This document shows, one piece after another, positions 10,201-18,942 of a stretch of DNA of 60,200 nucleotides. A model generated the notes under the pieces. The model was not told the DNA's origin, did no database searches, and saw only the letters and a list, made by a program, of their open reading frames with translations. This DNA comes from Clostridia bacterium (lineage in GTDB: Bacteria > Bacillota > Clostridia > Christensenellales > Aristaeellaceae), in contig JAFRNK010000128.1 in the NCBI GenBank assembly GCA_017430225.1, positions 1 to 60,200 of the forward strand, written 5' to 3'. The translations under genes and the position numbers were made by a program. Every line of letters begins with the position of its first letter. Positions within the stretch are counted from its first letter, which is position 1.

Positions 10201-10249
10201 AAATAAAACACCGGCAATGAACCAAAACCAATCCATGCATTGCCGGTGT
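10201..10249 (-). terminator. Rho-independent terminator between the TtcA-like gene and dnaG
   Basis: Perfect 12-bp stem ACACCGGCAATG/CATTGCCGGTGT with an 18-nt loop, followed on the minus strand by TTTTATTTTTTT. It lies only about 20 bases before the dnaG start, so it may also attenuate dnaG if a promoter lies upstream. Confidence 0.8.
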
Positions 10250-10333
10250 AATTATTCGACACGAAAAGCCGATTTCCCTTCCAAATAAATGGGGGATCGG
10301 GATGTTATGGCGATAGCGTATACAAAATCAGGG

Positions 10334-11206
10334 TTATCGCGTTTTCGGCTGCTCATCCGCGGCAGGATCGTCTGGGATGAGGAATTGCTCCATATACGAG
10401 TGCTCTTTGCCCTGATATTTCCAGCTGACCATCGAGTCCAGCTGGAGATTGTGGATGGAGGCGAAGATGTTTTCCTCGATGTGCGGGTTCGTCTGTTTCA
10501 GGTGCCTGATCAGTTCCCTGACTTCCAGGCGCTTGGAATCGGTATGGCCTGCCGCGGTGTTCTCGGTAAACCGGCATGCGCACTGGATAAAGGTCAGTTC
10601 GTTGGCTTTTTTCCACGCGATGATATCATCTTCGTGGATCAGATACAGCGGACGGATGAGCTCCATGCCCGGGAAATTCTGGGATTTCAGGCGGGGAGGC
10701 ATGGCCTGCAGCTGCCCGCCGTAAAACATGGCCATGACCGTGGTACTGATCACGTCGTCGAAATGATGTCCCAGCGCGATCTTGTTGCACCCGAGTTCCT
10801 GCGCTTTGCGGTAGAGGCAGCCCCGCCGCATCCGCGCACAGAGGAAGCACGGGTTTTTGTCCTGGGCGTTGGCGACTTCGAAGATATCGCTCTCAAACAG
10901 GGTATAGGGGATCTCGAGCTTCTGCGCGTTCGCCTCCACCTGGAGGCGGTTTTCACGGTTATAACCGGGATCCATGATCAGGTAGACAGCCTCGAAGGGG
11001 ATTTCAGTATGACGATGCAGCATCTGCATCATCTTCGCGAGCAGCATGCTGTCCTTGCCGCCGGAGATGCACACTGCGATCCGGTCGCCGGGCTGAATCA
11101 GCTGGTAACGCTTGATGGCTTTGCAAAACGGGCTCCATAATTGCTCATGGTAACGCCGGACAATGGTCTGCTCAATCTGCTGGATGGGGGTGAATACTCT
11201 GCTCAT
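10334..11206 (-). CDS. PP-loop ATPase of the TtcA/TilS superfamily (TtcA-like tRNA thiolation protein)
   Basis: 290 aa. It has the PP-loop SGGKDSMLL (N-type ATP pyrophosphatase), a CFLC pair typical of the 4Fe-4S TtcA subgroup, GHHFDDVISTT, and a later Cys in the IQCACRF segment. TtcA inserts sulfur at C32 of tRNA; Firmicute relatives may have other targets, so function is assigned at family level. ATG 11206 follows GAGGGG; the frame is open further upstream but that stretch holds the promoter. It is transcribed divergently from the foldase gene. Confidence 0.88.
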   Translation of the reverse strand: MSRVFTPIQQIEQTIVRRYHEQLWSPFCKAIKRYQLIQPGDRIAVCISGGKDSMLLAKMMQMLHRHTEIPFEAVYLIMDPGYNRENRLQVEANAQKLEIPYTLFESDIFEVANAQDKNPCFLCARMRRGCLYRKAQELGCNKIALGHHFDDVISTTVMAMFYGGQLQAMPPRLKSQNFPGMELIRPLYLIHEDDIIAWKKANELTFIQCACRFTENTAAGHTDSKRLEVRELIRHLKQTNPHIEENIFASIHNLQLDSMVSWKYQGKEHSYMEQFLIPDDPAADEQPKTR

Positions 11207-11255
11207 AAGATCCCCTCTGCGCCTTGCGTAATGAATTGACAGGGTTCCAACAGAT

Positions 11256-11284
11256 ATTTTAATCGAAATACGGACTATATGCAA
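11256..11284 (-). promoter_or_regulatory. Promoter for the TtcA-like gene
   Basis: Minus-strand TTGCAT (11279-11284), 17-nt spacer, TAAAAT (11256-11261), about 50 bases before the start codon. Confidence 0.6.
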
Positions 11285-11322
11285 GCATCTGGTAAAACCA
11301 TTATTTGGCACGTAAAAATTCA

Positions 11323-11351
11323 TTGTATGTTCACATTTTTTATGGTATGAT
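11323..11351 (+). promoter_or_regulatory. Promoter for the parvulin foldase gene
   Basis: TTGTAT (11323-11328), 17-nt spacer, TATGAT (11346-11351). It is divergent from the TtcA-like promoter with no overlap. Confidence 0.6.
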
Positions 11352-11442
11352 TTGTACATTGCCGGATTATGGAGTGGGAACATGACACTTCCTTTGGTCG
11401 TGCTTTCCCTTTTGTCCCGGTGAACAATGTAAGAAAGGTCGT

Positions 11443-12936
11443 ATGTACATGAAACATCTGAAAAAGCTCCTGGCGCTCCTGACCGTGCTGACGCTGCTGG
11501 CGTCTGTCGGCCTGGCGGAAACCGTGACAGCAACCGAAGAAACCTCGACTGCTGCAGAGACTTCTGCCCGAGTTGTTGCGACTGTCAACGGCACGCCGAT
11601 CTATGAAACGGAACTGCAGGAAGCCCATACTTATTATACCGAACAGGGCTATTCCGTGACTTACGCCCAGATCCTTGAAATCCTGATCGAGACCCATGCC
11701 CTGCGTCAGATCATCACTGAAAAAGGATTTGACCAGTTTACGGACGAAGATCAGGCCAAGTTCGCAGCTGAAGCCCAGGAAGCATGGAACGGTGCGATCG
11801 AGAACTATGTGACCAGCTACCTGTCCGAAGATACGGAAGAAGCCCGAACCGCGCTGCAGGGCCAGGCGGACCAGTATTTCCGTTCTATGGGCTACAGCCC
11901 CGAGTATCTTGCCGAGAACATGGCGAGCCAGGAAGCCCAGAATCGCTATATCGGCTCTCTGGTAAGCGCTGACAGCATCACGCGCGAAGATGTCCAGGCA
12001 TATCTGGATACGGTTGTGGAATCGCAGAAAGCCGAAGTCGGCGAAAGCGCCAATATGTACGAGCTCTATCAAATGTATATGGGCCGTGAATACCTGTTCA
12101 CTCCGGCCGGATACCGCCGTGTGCTGCACATCCTGATGAAGCTGGATGAGGACGTGATGACCGCCTATACAGAGGCGAGTGAAATCCTGACCGGAATGAA
12201 GACTCCTGCGGCCACTGAAGACGCCGCGGAAGAAACTGCTGACGCCGCGACAGCGGAAGCCGAGGCTGAAGCAAAAGCGGAAGTCGATCCGTTTGAAGAC
12301 CTGAAAGCTGCTCTTGACGCCATGGTAGCGAATGGCAGTGAAGCAATGAAGGCGGAATACACCAAGGCCTGCACGCTTCTCGATACGCTGAAGGCTGAGC
12401 CGGAAGAGTCGGAAGCCAAGGAAGCTCTTTATACGGACCTGGAGCAGGCAATCACCGCCATCGCGATCACAAGCTTGCAGCCCACGATCGACGAGATCGA
12501 GAGCAGGCTCCAGAACGGCGAGGAATTCGCCGCGGTTGCGAAGGATTACAACGAAGACCCCGGCGAAGACTTCAACGAAGGCTACAAGGTCCATCCTGAA
12601 AGCATCATGTGGGATCCGGTATTCCGCGATGCCGCGTTCTCCGCAGAAATGACCAAGCCGGGCGATCATTCCAAGCCGGTGCTCGGCAGCTACGGCGTCC
12701 ATATTCTCTATTATCTGGCAGACGTCCCGGAAGGTGCGGTCGAGCTGACGGATGACCTGTACGCTGAACTGGCAGCGACCCTGCTCCAGGAAAAGCAGTA
12801 TGACGTTGCTGAAACCGAGATCCGTGAAAAGATCGAGGCTTCCGAGATCACCCGGGCCACTGAGATCATCAGTGAGCTGGATGATAATACGGACGAGGTC
12901 GAGATCGACTTCGACGATAATAATGTCGAGCCCTGA
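11443..12936 (+). CDS. Secreted parvulin-type peptidyl-prolyl isomerase / foldase (PrsA-SurA-like)
   Basis: 497 aa. A signal peptide ends near GLAE; there is no lipobox Cys, unlike classical PrsA lipoproteins. Residues about 45-200 resemble a SurA_N chaperone domain (VNGTPIYETEL opening). The parvulin domain begins near YRRVLHILMKL, is interrupted by an Ala/Glu-rich insertion of about 100 residues, and resumes at EEFAAVAKDYNEDPG, ending with SYGVHILYY. The C-terminus is strongly acidic. The family helps fold secreted proteins outside the membrane. Two nearby starts (11443, 11449) are possible; the first has AAAGG four bases away. Confidence 0.85.
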   Translation: MYMKHLKKLLALLTVLTLLASVGLAETVTATEETSTAAETSARVVATVNGTPIYETELQEAHTYYTEQGYSVTYAQILEILIETHALRQIITEKGFDQFTDEDQAKFAAEAQEAWNGAIENYVTSYLSEDTEEARTALQGQADQYFRSMGYSPEYLAENMASQEAQNRYIGSLVSADSITREDVQAYLDTVVESQKAEVGESANMYELYQMYMGREYLFTPAGYRRVLHILMKLDEDVMTAYTEASEILTGMKTPAATEDAAEETADAATAEAEAEAKAEVDPFEDLKAALDAMVANGSEAMKAEYTKACTLLDTLKAEPEESEAKEALYTDLEQAITAIAITSLQPTIDEIESRLQNGEEFAAVAKDYNEDPGEDFNEGYKVHPESIMWDPVFRDAAFSAEMTKPGDHSKPVLGSYGVHILYYLADVPEGAVELTDDLYAELAATLLQEKQYDVAETEIREKIEASEITRATEIISELDDNTDEVEIDFDDNNVEP

Positions 12937-12972
12937 CACAATTGAAAGCCGGGATTGATCCGGTATCTATAC

Positions 12973-13002
12973 AGCCGCTTTTCCCTGACGGGGAGAGCGG
13001 CT
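12973..13002 (+). terminator. Possible terminator hairpin after the foldase gene
   Basis: AGCCGCT/AGCGGCT stem extended by CCC/GGG. It is followed only by ATTCTGTT, so termination may be weak. Confidence 0.5.
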
Positions 13003-13026
13003 ATTCTGTTGAGGTACAGAAAACAA

Positions 13027-13055
13027 TTGCCTTTTTCAGGCGGATAGCATATAAT
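13027..13055 (+). promoter_or_regulatory. Promoter for the HI0933-type flavoprotein gene
   Basis: TTGCCT (13027-13032), 17-nt spacer, perfect TATAAT (13050-13055), about 65 bases before the start codon. Confidence 0.65.
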
Positions 13056-13120
13056 CTGCATGAACGGATTGTGAAAGCGATGGACAACACTGACAGTCGA
13101 ACAGGAGAGCAAAGACATAG

Positions 13121-14329
13121 ATGCGAAAACGTGTGCTGATCGTGGGCGGGGGCCCGGCGGGGATGGCCGCGGCGCTGGCTGCCTCTAAAAAGGGAGCCGA
13201 CGTCACCCTCCTGGAGAGAAGGCCGAAGCCGGGGAAAAAACTGCTCGCTACAGGCAATGGACGGTGCAACCTGGCGAACCGGGGAAAGCTTGTGTATTTC
13301 GGAGACGGGGCCTTTGCCGGAAATGTGCTGTCTGTATGCCCGCCGGAAGACGTGATGCGGCAGTTTGAAGCTTGGGGCCTGCCGCTGTATACGGATCCTG
13401 AAGGAAGGGTATATCCGGCAGTTCAGCAGGCGTCCAGTGTGTTGAGTGTATTGACTGAGCGGATGAAACAGCAGGGTGTCCGGCTGGTTCCGAACGCCGA
13501 TGTCACAGACGCTGTATATACTCGAAAGGAATATGTGCTGACGGTTGCGGACGGACAAACCTATACCGGAGACCGCCTGATCCTGGCTGCGGGCGGGCTT
13601 GCGGGGGGAGGATTGGGCAACCGCCCTCAGGATTACGCACTGGCGACCGGACTTGGTCATCATTTGACGCCTCTTTTTGCGGGGCTCGCGCCAATCGAGC
13701 TTGAAATCGGACGATACAAGCGTTTGAGCGGGCTGCGTGTACCTGCCTATGTCACGCTTGTCTGCAATCAGCATACAGCTGCCGTGACCGCCGGGGAAGT
13801 CCTGTTTACTGATTATGGTATCAGCGGCATCTGCGTGATGCAGCTGGCGAGAAAGGTACAAACATTGATCGGGCAGGGACGGAAGCTGGAAATCGCGCTC
13901 GATTTTACGCCGATATTCTACCCCGAAACGCGTGCTTATTCAGGGGCTGTTGAACGAAAACCGGATATGTATCAGCGGACTCTTGAGCTTTTGCAGGCGC
14001 GGCAGCGTGAATACAGGAATCATTACCTGACCGGCCTGATCCCGGATGCGCTGGCTGCGGTATGCCCATCAGGCGGCCTGGAGGAAACAGCCTCTTTCCT
14101 GACTTCGCTCAGGCTGCGTGTGAGCGGCGTGCGGCCCATGCAGCAGGCGCAGATCACCTGCGGCGGGATCGATACGGCGGAGGTCGATCCTTTGACGATG
14201 GCATCCCGCCTCAGGCAGGGCCTTTATTTTGCCGGCGAGATGCTGAATGTGGACGGCGACTGCGGAGGCTACAACCTCCAGTTCGCGTTTGCGTCGGGCC
14301 TGATTGCCGGAAAGAATGCTGCTGAATGA
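13121..14329 (+). CDS. HI0933/BaiN-type FAD-dependent oxidoreductase
   Basis: 402 aa. An N-terminal dinucleotide-binding motif (VLIVGGGPAGMAAALAA) is followed by the family marker LLATGNGRCNLAN, a second GG-rich motif near LAAGGLAGGG, and a C-terminal FAGEMLNVDGDCGGYNLQFAFASG block that binds FAD. These flavoproteins are common in Clostridia. One homologue (BaiN) reduces bile-acid intermediates, but most have no known substrate, so a bile-acid role should not be assumed. It is the first gene of a plus-strand run that continues with the RlmD-like gene 23 bases on. Confidence 0.9.
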   Translation: MRKRVLIVGGGPAGMAAALAASKKGADVTLLERRPKPGKKLLATGNGRCNLANRGKLVYFGDGAFAGNVLSVCPPEDVMRQFEAWGLPLYTDPEGRVYPAVQQASSVLSVLTERMKQQGVRLVPNADVTDAVYTRKEYVLTVADGQTYTGDRLILAAGGLAGGGLGNRPQDYALATGLGHHLTPLFAGLAPIELEIGRYKRLSGLRVPAYVTLVCNQHTAAVTAGEVLFTDYGISGICVMQLARKVQTLIGQGRKLEIALDFTPIFYPETRAYSGAVERKPDMYQRTLELLQARQREYRNHYLTGLIPDALAAVCPSGGLEETASFLTSLRLRVSGVRPMQQAQITCGGIDTAEVDPLTMASRLRQGLYFAGEMLNVDGDCGGYNLQFAFASGLIAGKNAAE

Positions 14330-14352
14330 ATTGATCAAGGAGGCTTGACCGA

Positions 14353-15513
14353 ATGCCCCATTGCCCATTGCAGGACAAGCGCTGCGGTGGCTGCACGCGC
14401 CTGAGCGTGCCGTATGAACAGCAACTGCAGTCCAAGCAGAAACGGATAGAGAAGCTTTTTGACCGGGTCATGCCCATCAGTGGGATGGCATCGCCGTTCC
14501 GGTACCGCAATAAGATCATCGCTGCGGCGGCGCATGACCGCGACGGACTCCTGACTGGACAGTATGTGTACGGGACGCACTATGTCCTGCGCCAGAACGA
14601 TTGTCTCCTGGAGAATGAAGAGGCTGTGCGTATCGTTAACACGGCACGGCGGATCCTGAATGATCATCATATCCTTTCATGGGACGAGAACAAGCGCACC
14701 GGGCTGTTGCGCTTCATTCAGGTGCGCTATGCGGCGAGAACTGGCCAGGCACTCGTGACGTTTGTCACGTCTTCGGGGGATTTTGCTGAAGGACAGGACA
14801 TTGCGCGCGAATTGCGGACTGAGATGTCTGCGGTTCGCGGCGTCATCCGAAACATCAACGACCGTCCCGGCAGCGCGGTGCTCGGTTTTGAAGAGCATGT
14901 GCTGGACGGGGCAAACGTGATCGAGGATCAGATGTGCGGACTGAGGGTTTTCCTCTCGTCAAGGGCCTTTTACCAGATCAACACGGAGATGGCGGAACGG
15001 CTTTACATGAGAGCGATCGAACTGGCAGATATCAGCGATTCAGACACAGTCCTGGACGCTTACTGCGGGATCGGCCTGATCGGGATGCTTGCGGCGCCGA
15101 AGGCAAAAGAAGTCGTCGGTATCGAGCAGAACCCTTCCGCGATACGGCTGGCACAGCGCATCGCAAAGGCGAATGACATCAGGAACATCGGTTTTGAACG
15201 CGGGGACGCTGCTGCCGTACTGAAGAACAGGACATTCAGCGCGGACGTGGTCTTCGTGGATCCTCCCCGGGAAGGAATGAGCGCTGCCATGCTGGAGGCG
15301 TTGGGTTCGATGCGGCCCGGCAGGATCGTGTATATATCCTGCAATCCTGTCACCCAGGCCCGGGATACCGCGGCACTGAAAGAATACGGTTATGCCTGCT
15401 CTCCTGTATGGTCCTTTGATCTCTTTCCGCATACGGAGCATGTCGAAACAGTATGCTGCTTGTCCCACCAAATAGACAGTTCATTTCAGTTCCATATGAA
15501 CCGAAGAACCTGA
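14353..15513 (+). CDS. 23S rRNA (uracil-C5)-methyltransferase, RlmD/RlmCD (RumA) family
   Basis: 386 aa. The N-terminus has a Cys set (CPLQDKRCGGC) for a 4Fe-4S cluster. The SAM-binding region reads LDAYCGIGLIGM, then VFVDPPREG, and the catalytic Cys lies in ISCNPVTQARD. HTEHVETV near the end contains the general-base Glu. The family puts C5-methyl on uridines of 23S rRNA using SAM. There is no TRAM domain at the N-terminus, unlike many homologues. AAGGAGG lies upstream of the start. The last 15 or so residues extend past the usual end. Confidence 0.9.
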   Translation: MPHCPLQDKRCGGCTRLSVPYEQQLQSKQKRIEKLFDRVMPISGMASPFRYRNKIIAAAAHDRDGLLTGQYVYGTHYVLRQNDCLLENEEAVRIVNTARRILNDHHILSWDENKRTGLLRFIQVRYAARTGQALVTFVTSSGDFAEGQDIARELRTEMSAVRGVIRNINDRPGSAVLGFEEHVLDGANVIEDQMCGLRVFLSSRAFYQINTEMAERLYMRAIELADISDSDTVLDAYCGIGLIGMLAAPKAKEVVGIEQNPSAIRLAQRIAKANDIRNIGFERGDAAAVLKNRTFSADVVFVDPPREGMSAAMLEALGSMRPGRIVYISCNPVTQARDTAALKEYGYACSPVWSFDLFPHTEHVETVCCLSHQIDSSFQFHMNRRT

Positions 15514-15559
15514 AAAACGGATGAAGACGATGGCAAAGTGGTGTCGAGGAGAAGAATAC

Positions 15560-16423
15560 ATGGAATACAAAATTGAGGATCTGACAACGGAAGAAGCGGC
15601 CTATATCGGCGAAAAGATCAATGAGATCGTGCCGCGCGAAGTGGACGCGGAGGTCGAAGAATTCGTCCTCAAAGTCGAGAATGAAAACGGCGATATCATC
15701 GGCGGATGTATAGCTGAAGCATACGAATACCACTGGTCGAGAATGTTTCTTGATACCCTTTGGGTGGATGAACGCTATCGGCACCACGGGATCGGATCCA
15801 TGATCATCCGGGAGGTCGAGCGTATCGCGAGAGAGAAGGGGTGCCGGGTCGTGACGCTCGGTACTGCCAGTTATATGGCAAGGCCGTTCTATGAAAAACA
15901 CGGCTACACGGTTTTTACGACGCTGAAAAAGCCGAACGGCTATATCAGTTATTCATTGGTCAAATACCTTGACAAGGGCACGCCGGAATACGTACCGGCA
16001 AACAACAGCGGTACGCGATTCAAGGTTTCGCTTGGCAATGATGACGAAGCGGACGTTATCGAAAACGGCATTCAGACATACAGCGAAGCTTATGAGCCGG
16101 AATACGAGAGCGTTGATTATTGCAGGAAACTTGCGGACAAAGATGGCAGGTTTTTTGCAGGCGTGATTGCGGACGTGGACAAAGGCGCCTATGCTTTTGT
16201 CCACGCACTGTTTGTGGAAGAACCGCTCAGGCGTCAGGGCCTGGGGACGTATTTTTTACAGGAAGTGGAAAAACTGGCAAAGGAAAACGGCGCTTCAATG
16301 ATTTTGACCAATGCCGGCGACTGGAATGTTGATTTCTTCAGAAAGAACGGCTATTTGCTGAGAGGAGAACTCAAAGACGTTCCCGAAGGGCACAACTGCT
16401 ACGAACTCTACAAAATGGTTTGA
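15560..16423 (+). CDS. Tandem GNAT-domain N-acetyltransferase
   Basis: 287 aa with two GNAT halves. The first (about 1-140) contains LWVDERYRHHGIGSMIIREVE, the second (about 150-287) LFVEEPLRRQGLGTYFLQEVE; each carries the R/Q-x-x-G-x-G/A acetyl-CoA loop. Each half ends with an FFRKNGY or FYEKHGY motif. The acceptor substrate is unknown. ATG 15560 follows GAGGAGAAG; an earlier in-frame ATG at 15521 lacks a comparable site. Confidence 0.85.
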   Translation: MEYKIEDLTTEEAAYIGEKINEIVPREVDAEVEEFVLKVENENGDIIGGCIAEAYEYHWSRMFLDTLWVDERYRHHGIGSMIIREVERIAREKGCRVVTLGTASYMARPFYEKHGYTVFTTLKKPNGYISYSLVKYLDKGTPEYVPANNSGTRFKVSLGNDDEADVIENGIQTYSEAYEPEYESVDYCRKLADKDGRFFAGVIADVDKGAYAFVHALFVEEPLRRQGLGTYFLQEVEKLAKENGASMILTNAGDWNVDFFRKNGYLLRGELKDVPEGHNCYELYKMV

Positions 16424-16477
16424 TGCGCTGGAAGCAGGCCAAGATGATCAATTCCGATTTTGTGAAGGAATAATGAA

Positions 16478-16993
16478 ATGGGGATCTTGATTTGTGGGCT
16501 TAACGGAGCGGGAAAGAGCACATTGGGAAGGGCTCTTGCATCCCGCATGGGGTATGAGTTCATCGATAACGAAGATCTGTATTTTCCCAAAAAGGATTCG
16601 GGGTATCGGTATTCCGATCCCAGAAGTGAAGAAGAAGTAATACAGGCACTGGAGTCCAGGATCCGGGACAATCATCGGTTTGTATTCGCCGCGGTGATAG
16701 GCGATTACGGCGACAAACTGATAAATGCTTTGGACCATATCATTCTGGTTGAAGTTCCTAAGGAAGTCAGAATCCGGCGGGTGAAAGCCCGATCATTGCA
16801 GAAACATGGCGCGAAAATACTCCCGGACGGAGAACTCTACGAAAAAGAACAAAAATGGTTTACCATTGTGGAAAACCGGCCTGAAGATTATGTTCTTGCA
16901 TGGCTGGAAACAATCAAATGCCCTGTAACACGGGTCGATGGGACGCTGCCGGTCGAAGACAATGTCAAATACTTAATGTCTGTATTTCCATAA
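16478..16993 (+). CDS. Small P-loop kinase/ATPase (shikimate/adenylate kinase-like)
   Basis: 171 aa. Walker A GLNGAGKSTLGRAL is at the N-terminus, followed by FIDNEDLYF resembling the substrate-binding start of small-molecule kinases, and IRRVKARSLQKHG resembling a lid Arg segment. Such short proteins are usually annotated as AAA ATPase or shikimate kinase-like, with unknown substrate. AAGGA lies upstream. It lies within a co-directional run of accessory metabolic genes. Confidence 0.75.
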   Translation: MGILICGLNGAGKSTLGRALASRMGYEFIDNEDLYFPKKDSGYRYSDPRSEEEVIQALESRIRDNHRFVFAAVIGDYGDKLINALDHIILVEVPKEVRIRRVKARSLQKHGAKILPDGELYEKEQKWFTIVENRPEDYVLAWLETIKCPVTRVDGTLPVEDNVKYLMSVFP

Positions 16994-17030
16994 ATGAGGC
17001 TGACAGACGGAACCCGAATTGGATAAACAT

Positions 17031-17459
17031 ATGAGAGAAGATCGCAAAGCAAATGTCGCCCGTCGCGGTGACTGGAAAACAGAGCCCATGCCTGAACAGC
17101 ATGAGTCTTTCGTGCTTGACAGGTCTTTCAGCGATGAGGAAATGGCTGCGCTTCGTTGCGGCAATATACCGCAGGCCATGGAAGATAAGTGGTTCTGGTA
17201 TATGGAGGGATCAACGCTTTGGGCACACCGCAGCTGGACAGGATACTGTATTTACCGGATCGACTTTCGGGAAGATAATCATCATGCAGTGACGGTCAAC
17301 CGCGATCCGGAACAGTACAGGTGCGCCAGTATCGAAGAAGATATCGAATCCATCAACAAACTGTTGAACTGGTGGACCAAGGCGCCCTATGATCACTATC
17401 ATGAGTGGCTTTCGGAAACATATGATGCATTGAAGAAAGCAGGCAGGGTAATCAAATAG
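17031..17459 (+). CDS. Conserved protein of unknown function (KWFWYMEG/HRSWTGYCIY motif)
   Basis: 142 aa from the ATG at 17031 (an in-frame TTG at 17019 would add four residues). The central block KWFWYMEGSTLWAHRSWTGYCIYRIDF is rich in Trp and Tyr. I have the impression that similar Trp-rich motifs occur in other small conserved bacterial proteins, but I cannot name the family with certainty. No signal peptide or membrane segment. It lies between the small kinase and a GNAT gene. Confidence 0.65.
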   Translation: MREDRKANVARRGDWKTEPMPEQHESFVLDRSFSDEEMAALRCGNIPQAMEDKWFWYMEGSTLWAHRSWTGYCIYRIDFREDNHHAVTVNRDPEQYRCASIEEDIESINKLLNWWTKAPYDHYHEWLSETYDALKKAGRVIK

Positions 17460-17484
17460 CTTCTCGTTTTTAGGAGGCACTACC

Positions 17485-17937
17485 GTGGAATACGCAATCA
17501 GGCTCGTGACAATTGAAGACTATGACGCGATCTTCGAATTATGGAACAGTACGGAGCAGAGCCGAAGGGCGCTGAACCCCGTTGACGACAGCCGGGAGGG
17601 AATCAGCAAGTACCTGAAGCGCAATCCGGATACCTGCTTTGCCGCGATCGCTGATGAGAAGATCGTCGGTGTGATTCTGACCGGGCATGACGGACGCCGG
17701 GGAATCATTCATCATCTGTGCGTTCATCCTGATTACCGCCGCATGGGAATTGCGGGCCGGCTCGTAGCTAATGCGGAAGAAGCGCTGCACAAAGAAGGCA
17801 TTCAAAAGATCTTCGGACTCGTATTCAAGGACAACGATCCGGCGAACAGTTTCTGGGAAAGCCAGGGGTATGCCCTGCGGACGAACCTGAATTATCGGAA
17901 TAAGAGCATGAATGCCCGGATACCCACGGGAAAATAA
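17485..17937 (+). CDS. GNAT family N-acetyltransferase
   Basis: 150 aa from a GTG start with AGGAGG upstream. LCVHPDYRRMGIAGRLVANAEEAL is the acetyl-CoA-binding motif A, and SFWESQGY is the usual closing Tyr motif. The acceptor is unknown. There is a short gap to the next gene. Confidence 0.88.
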   Translation: MEYAIRLVTIEDYDAIFELWNSTEQSRRALNPVDDSREGISKYLKRNPDTCFAAIADEKIVGVILTGHDGRRGIIHHLCVHPDYRRMGIAGRLVANAEEALHKEGIQKIFGLVFKDNDPANSFWESQGYALRTNLNYRNKSMNARIPTGK

Positions 17938-18006
17938 CGGGAAGCCTTTGACGGGATGATCCGAAAAACAGAGCTATACCTATGTAAAAAAGGGGGAAAC
18001 AGATCG

Positions 18007-18834
18007 ATGAATCGGTTGCTGAACACGGTTTACACGACACCGACGCCGTTTGGAACCGCAGCGCTGTGGTGGCTCGGTCAGATGGGATTGATCGTGAAAG
18101 CGGGGAACACGGTCGTTTGTATCGACTATTATGCTGCCCCCGAACCCAGGCGCCAGACGAAGCCGCCGATCCCTGTGGAAGAGCTGGAGGGCATGAACGC
18201 GATCCTGGGTACGCACGATCACCTGGATCATATCGACCATGAGTCCTGGAGAATATGGGCAAAGACCTGTCCGGAAGCAATGTTCGTATTTCCGGCAGCG
18301 CACAGGAATGCCATCCTTGCGGATGGCGTAGCGCCGCAGAATGCCAGGGGGCTGAACGATGGGGAATCTTTGAAAGTAGGCGACCTGACGATTCATGCTG
18401 TCGCGGCGTCGCACGAGTTTCTCGCACGTAATCCCGAAACCGGCCTGTATCCCTGTCTGCAGTACATGATTGAGGGCAACGGCGTGAGGATCTACCATGC
18501 CGGCGATACCCTGCGCTACGAAGGCATGCTGCCGAGACTGCAGGGCTTCGGCCGTATCGACGCGGCGCTGCTCCCGATCAACGGGCGCGACGGGATACGA
18601 TACCGCAGAAATTGCATCGGAAATATGACATTCCAGGAAGCAGCCGACCTTGCGGGCGAATTGGGCGTCCGCTATGTACTGCCAGGCCATTGGGATATGT
18701 TTGCGGATAACAGCGCGGATCCGGCCGTGTTTGCGGATTATCTGAACGCCAAGTATCCCGGCAGAATGGCCTGCATCATTCCCGAGGTCATGAAACCGGT
18801 TATGATCTCAGGCAACCTGTCTGAAAACAAATAA
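18007..18834 (+). CDS. Metallo-beta-lactamase-fold hydrolase, UlaG-like
   Basis: 275 aa. The metal-binding THDHLDHID motif, a later His in AASHEF, the Asp in YHAGDT and a terminal PGHWDMF give a complete MBL site. The pattern fits the UlaG (L-ascorbate-6-phosphate lactonase) subgroup, but no other ascorbate genes are nearby, so the substrate is open. ATG 18007 follows GGGGG; in-frame ATG at 17956 is upstream of that site and less likely. Confidence 0.85.
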   Translation: MNRLLNTVYTTPTPFGTAALWWLGQMGLIVKAGNTVVCIDYYAAPEPRRQTKPPIPVEELEGMNAILGTHDHLDHIDHESWRIWAKTCPEAMFVFPAAHRNAILADGVAPQNARGLNDGESLKVGDLTIHAVAASHEFLARNPETGLYPCLQYMIEGNGVRIYHAGDTLRYEGMLPRLQGFGRIDAALLPINGRDGIRYRRNCIGNMTFQEAADLAGELGVRYVLPGHWDMFADNSADPAVFADYLNAKYPGRMACIIPEVMKPVMISGNLSENK

Positions 18835-18893
18835 AACAGACCGAAGTCTGTTCAAGATATATTGAAGATACTAACCAATCGATATTCATCTGG

Positions 18894-18924
18894 AAAAAGC
18901 GGGGAGAGCGTGATGCTCTCCCCG
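18894..18924 (-). terminator. Terminator of the aldolase gene
   Basis: Perfect 10-bp stem CGGGGAGAGC/GCTCTCCCCG with a 5-nt loop, followed by five T on the minus strand. Confidence 0.9.
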
Positions 18925-18942
18925 TCATTTGATATTGGCTTA

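Noticed and set aside
13121-14329. Bile-acid enzyme assignment for the flavoprotein (BaiN)
   Set aside because: Family membership alone does not support it and no bai genes are nearby.
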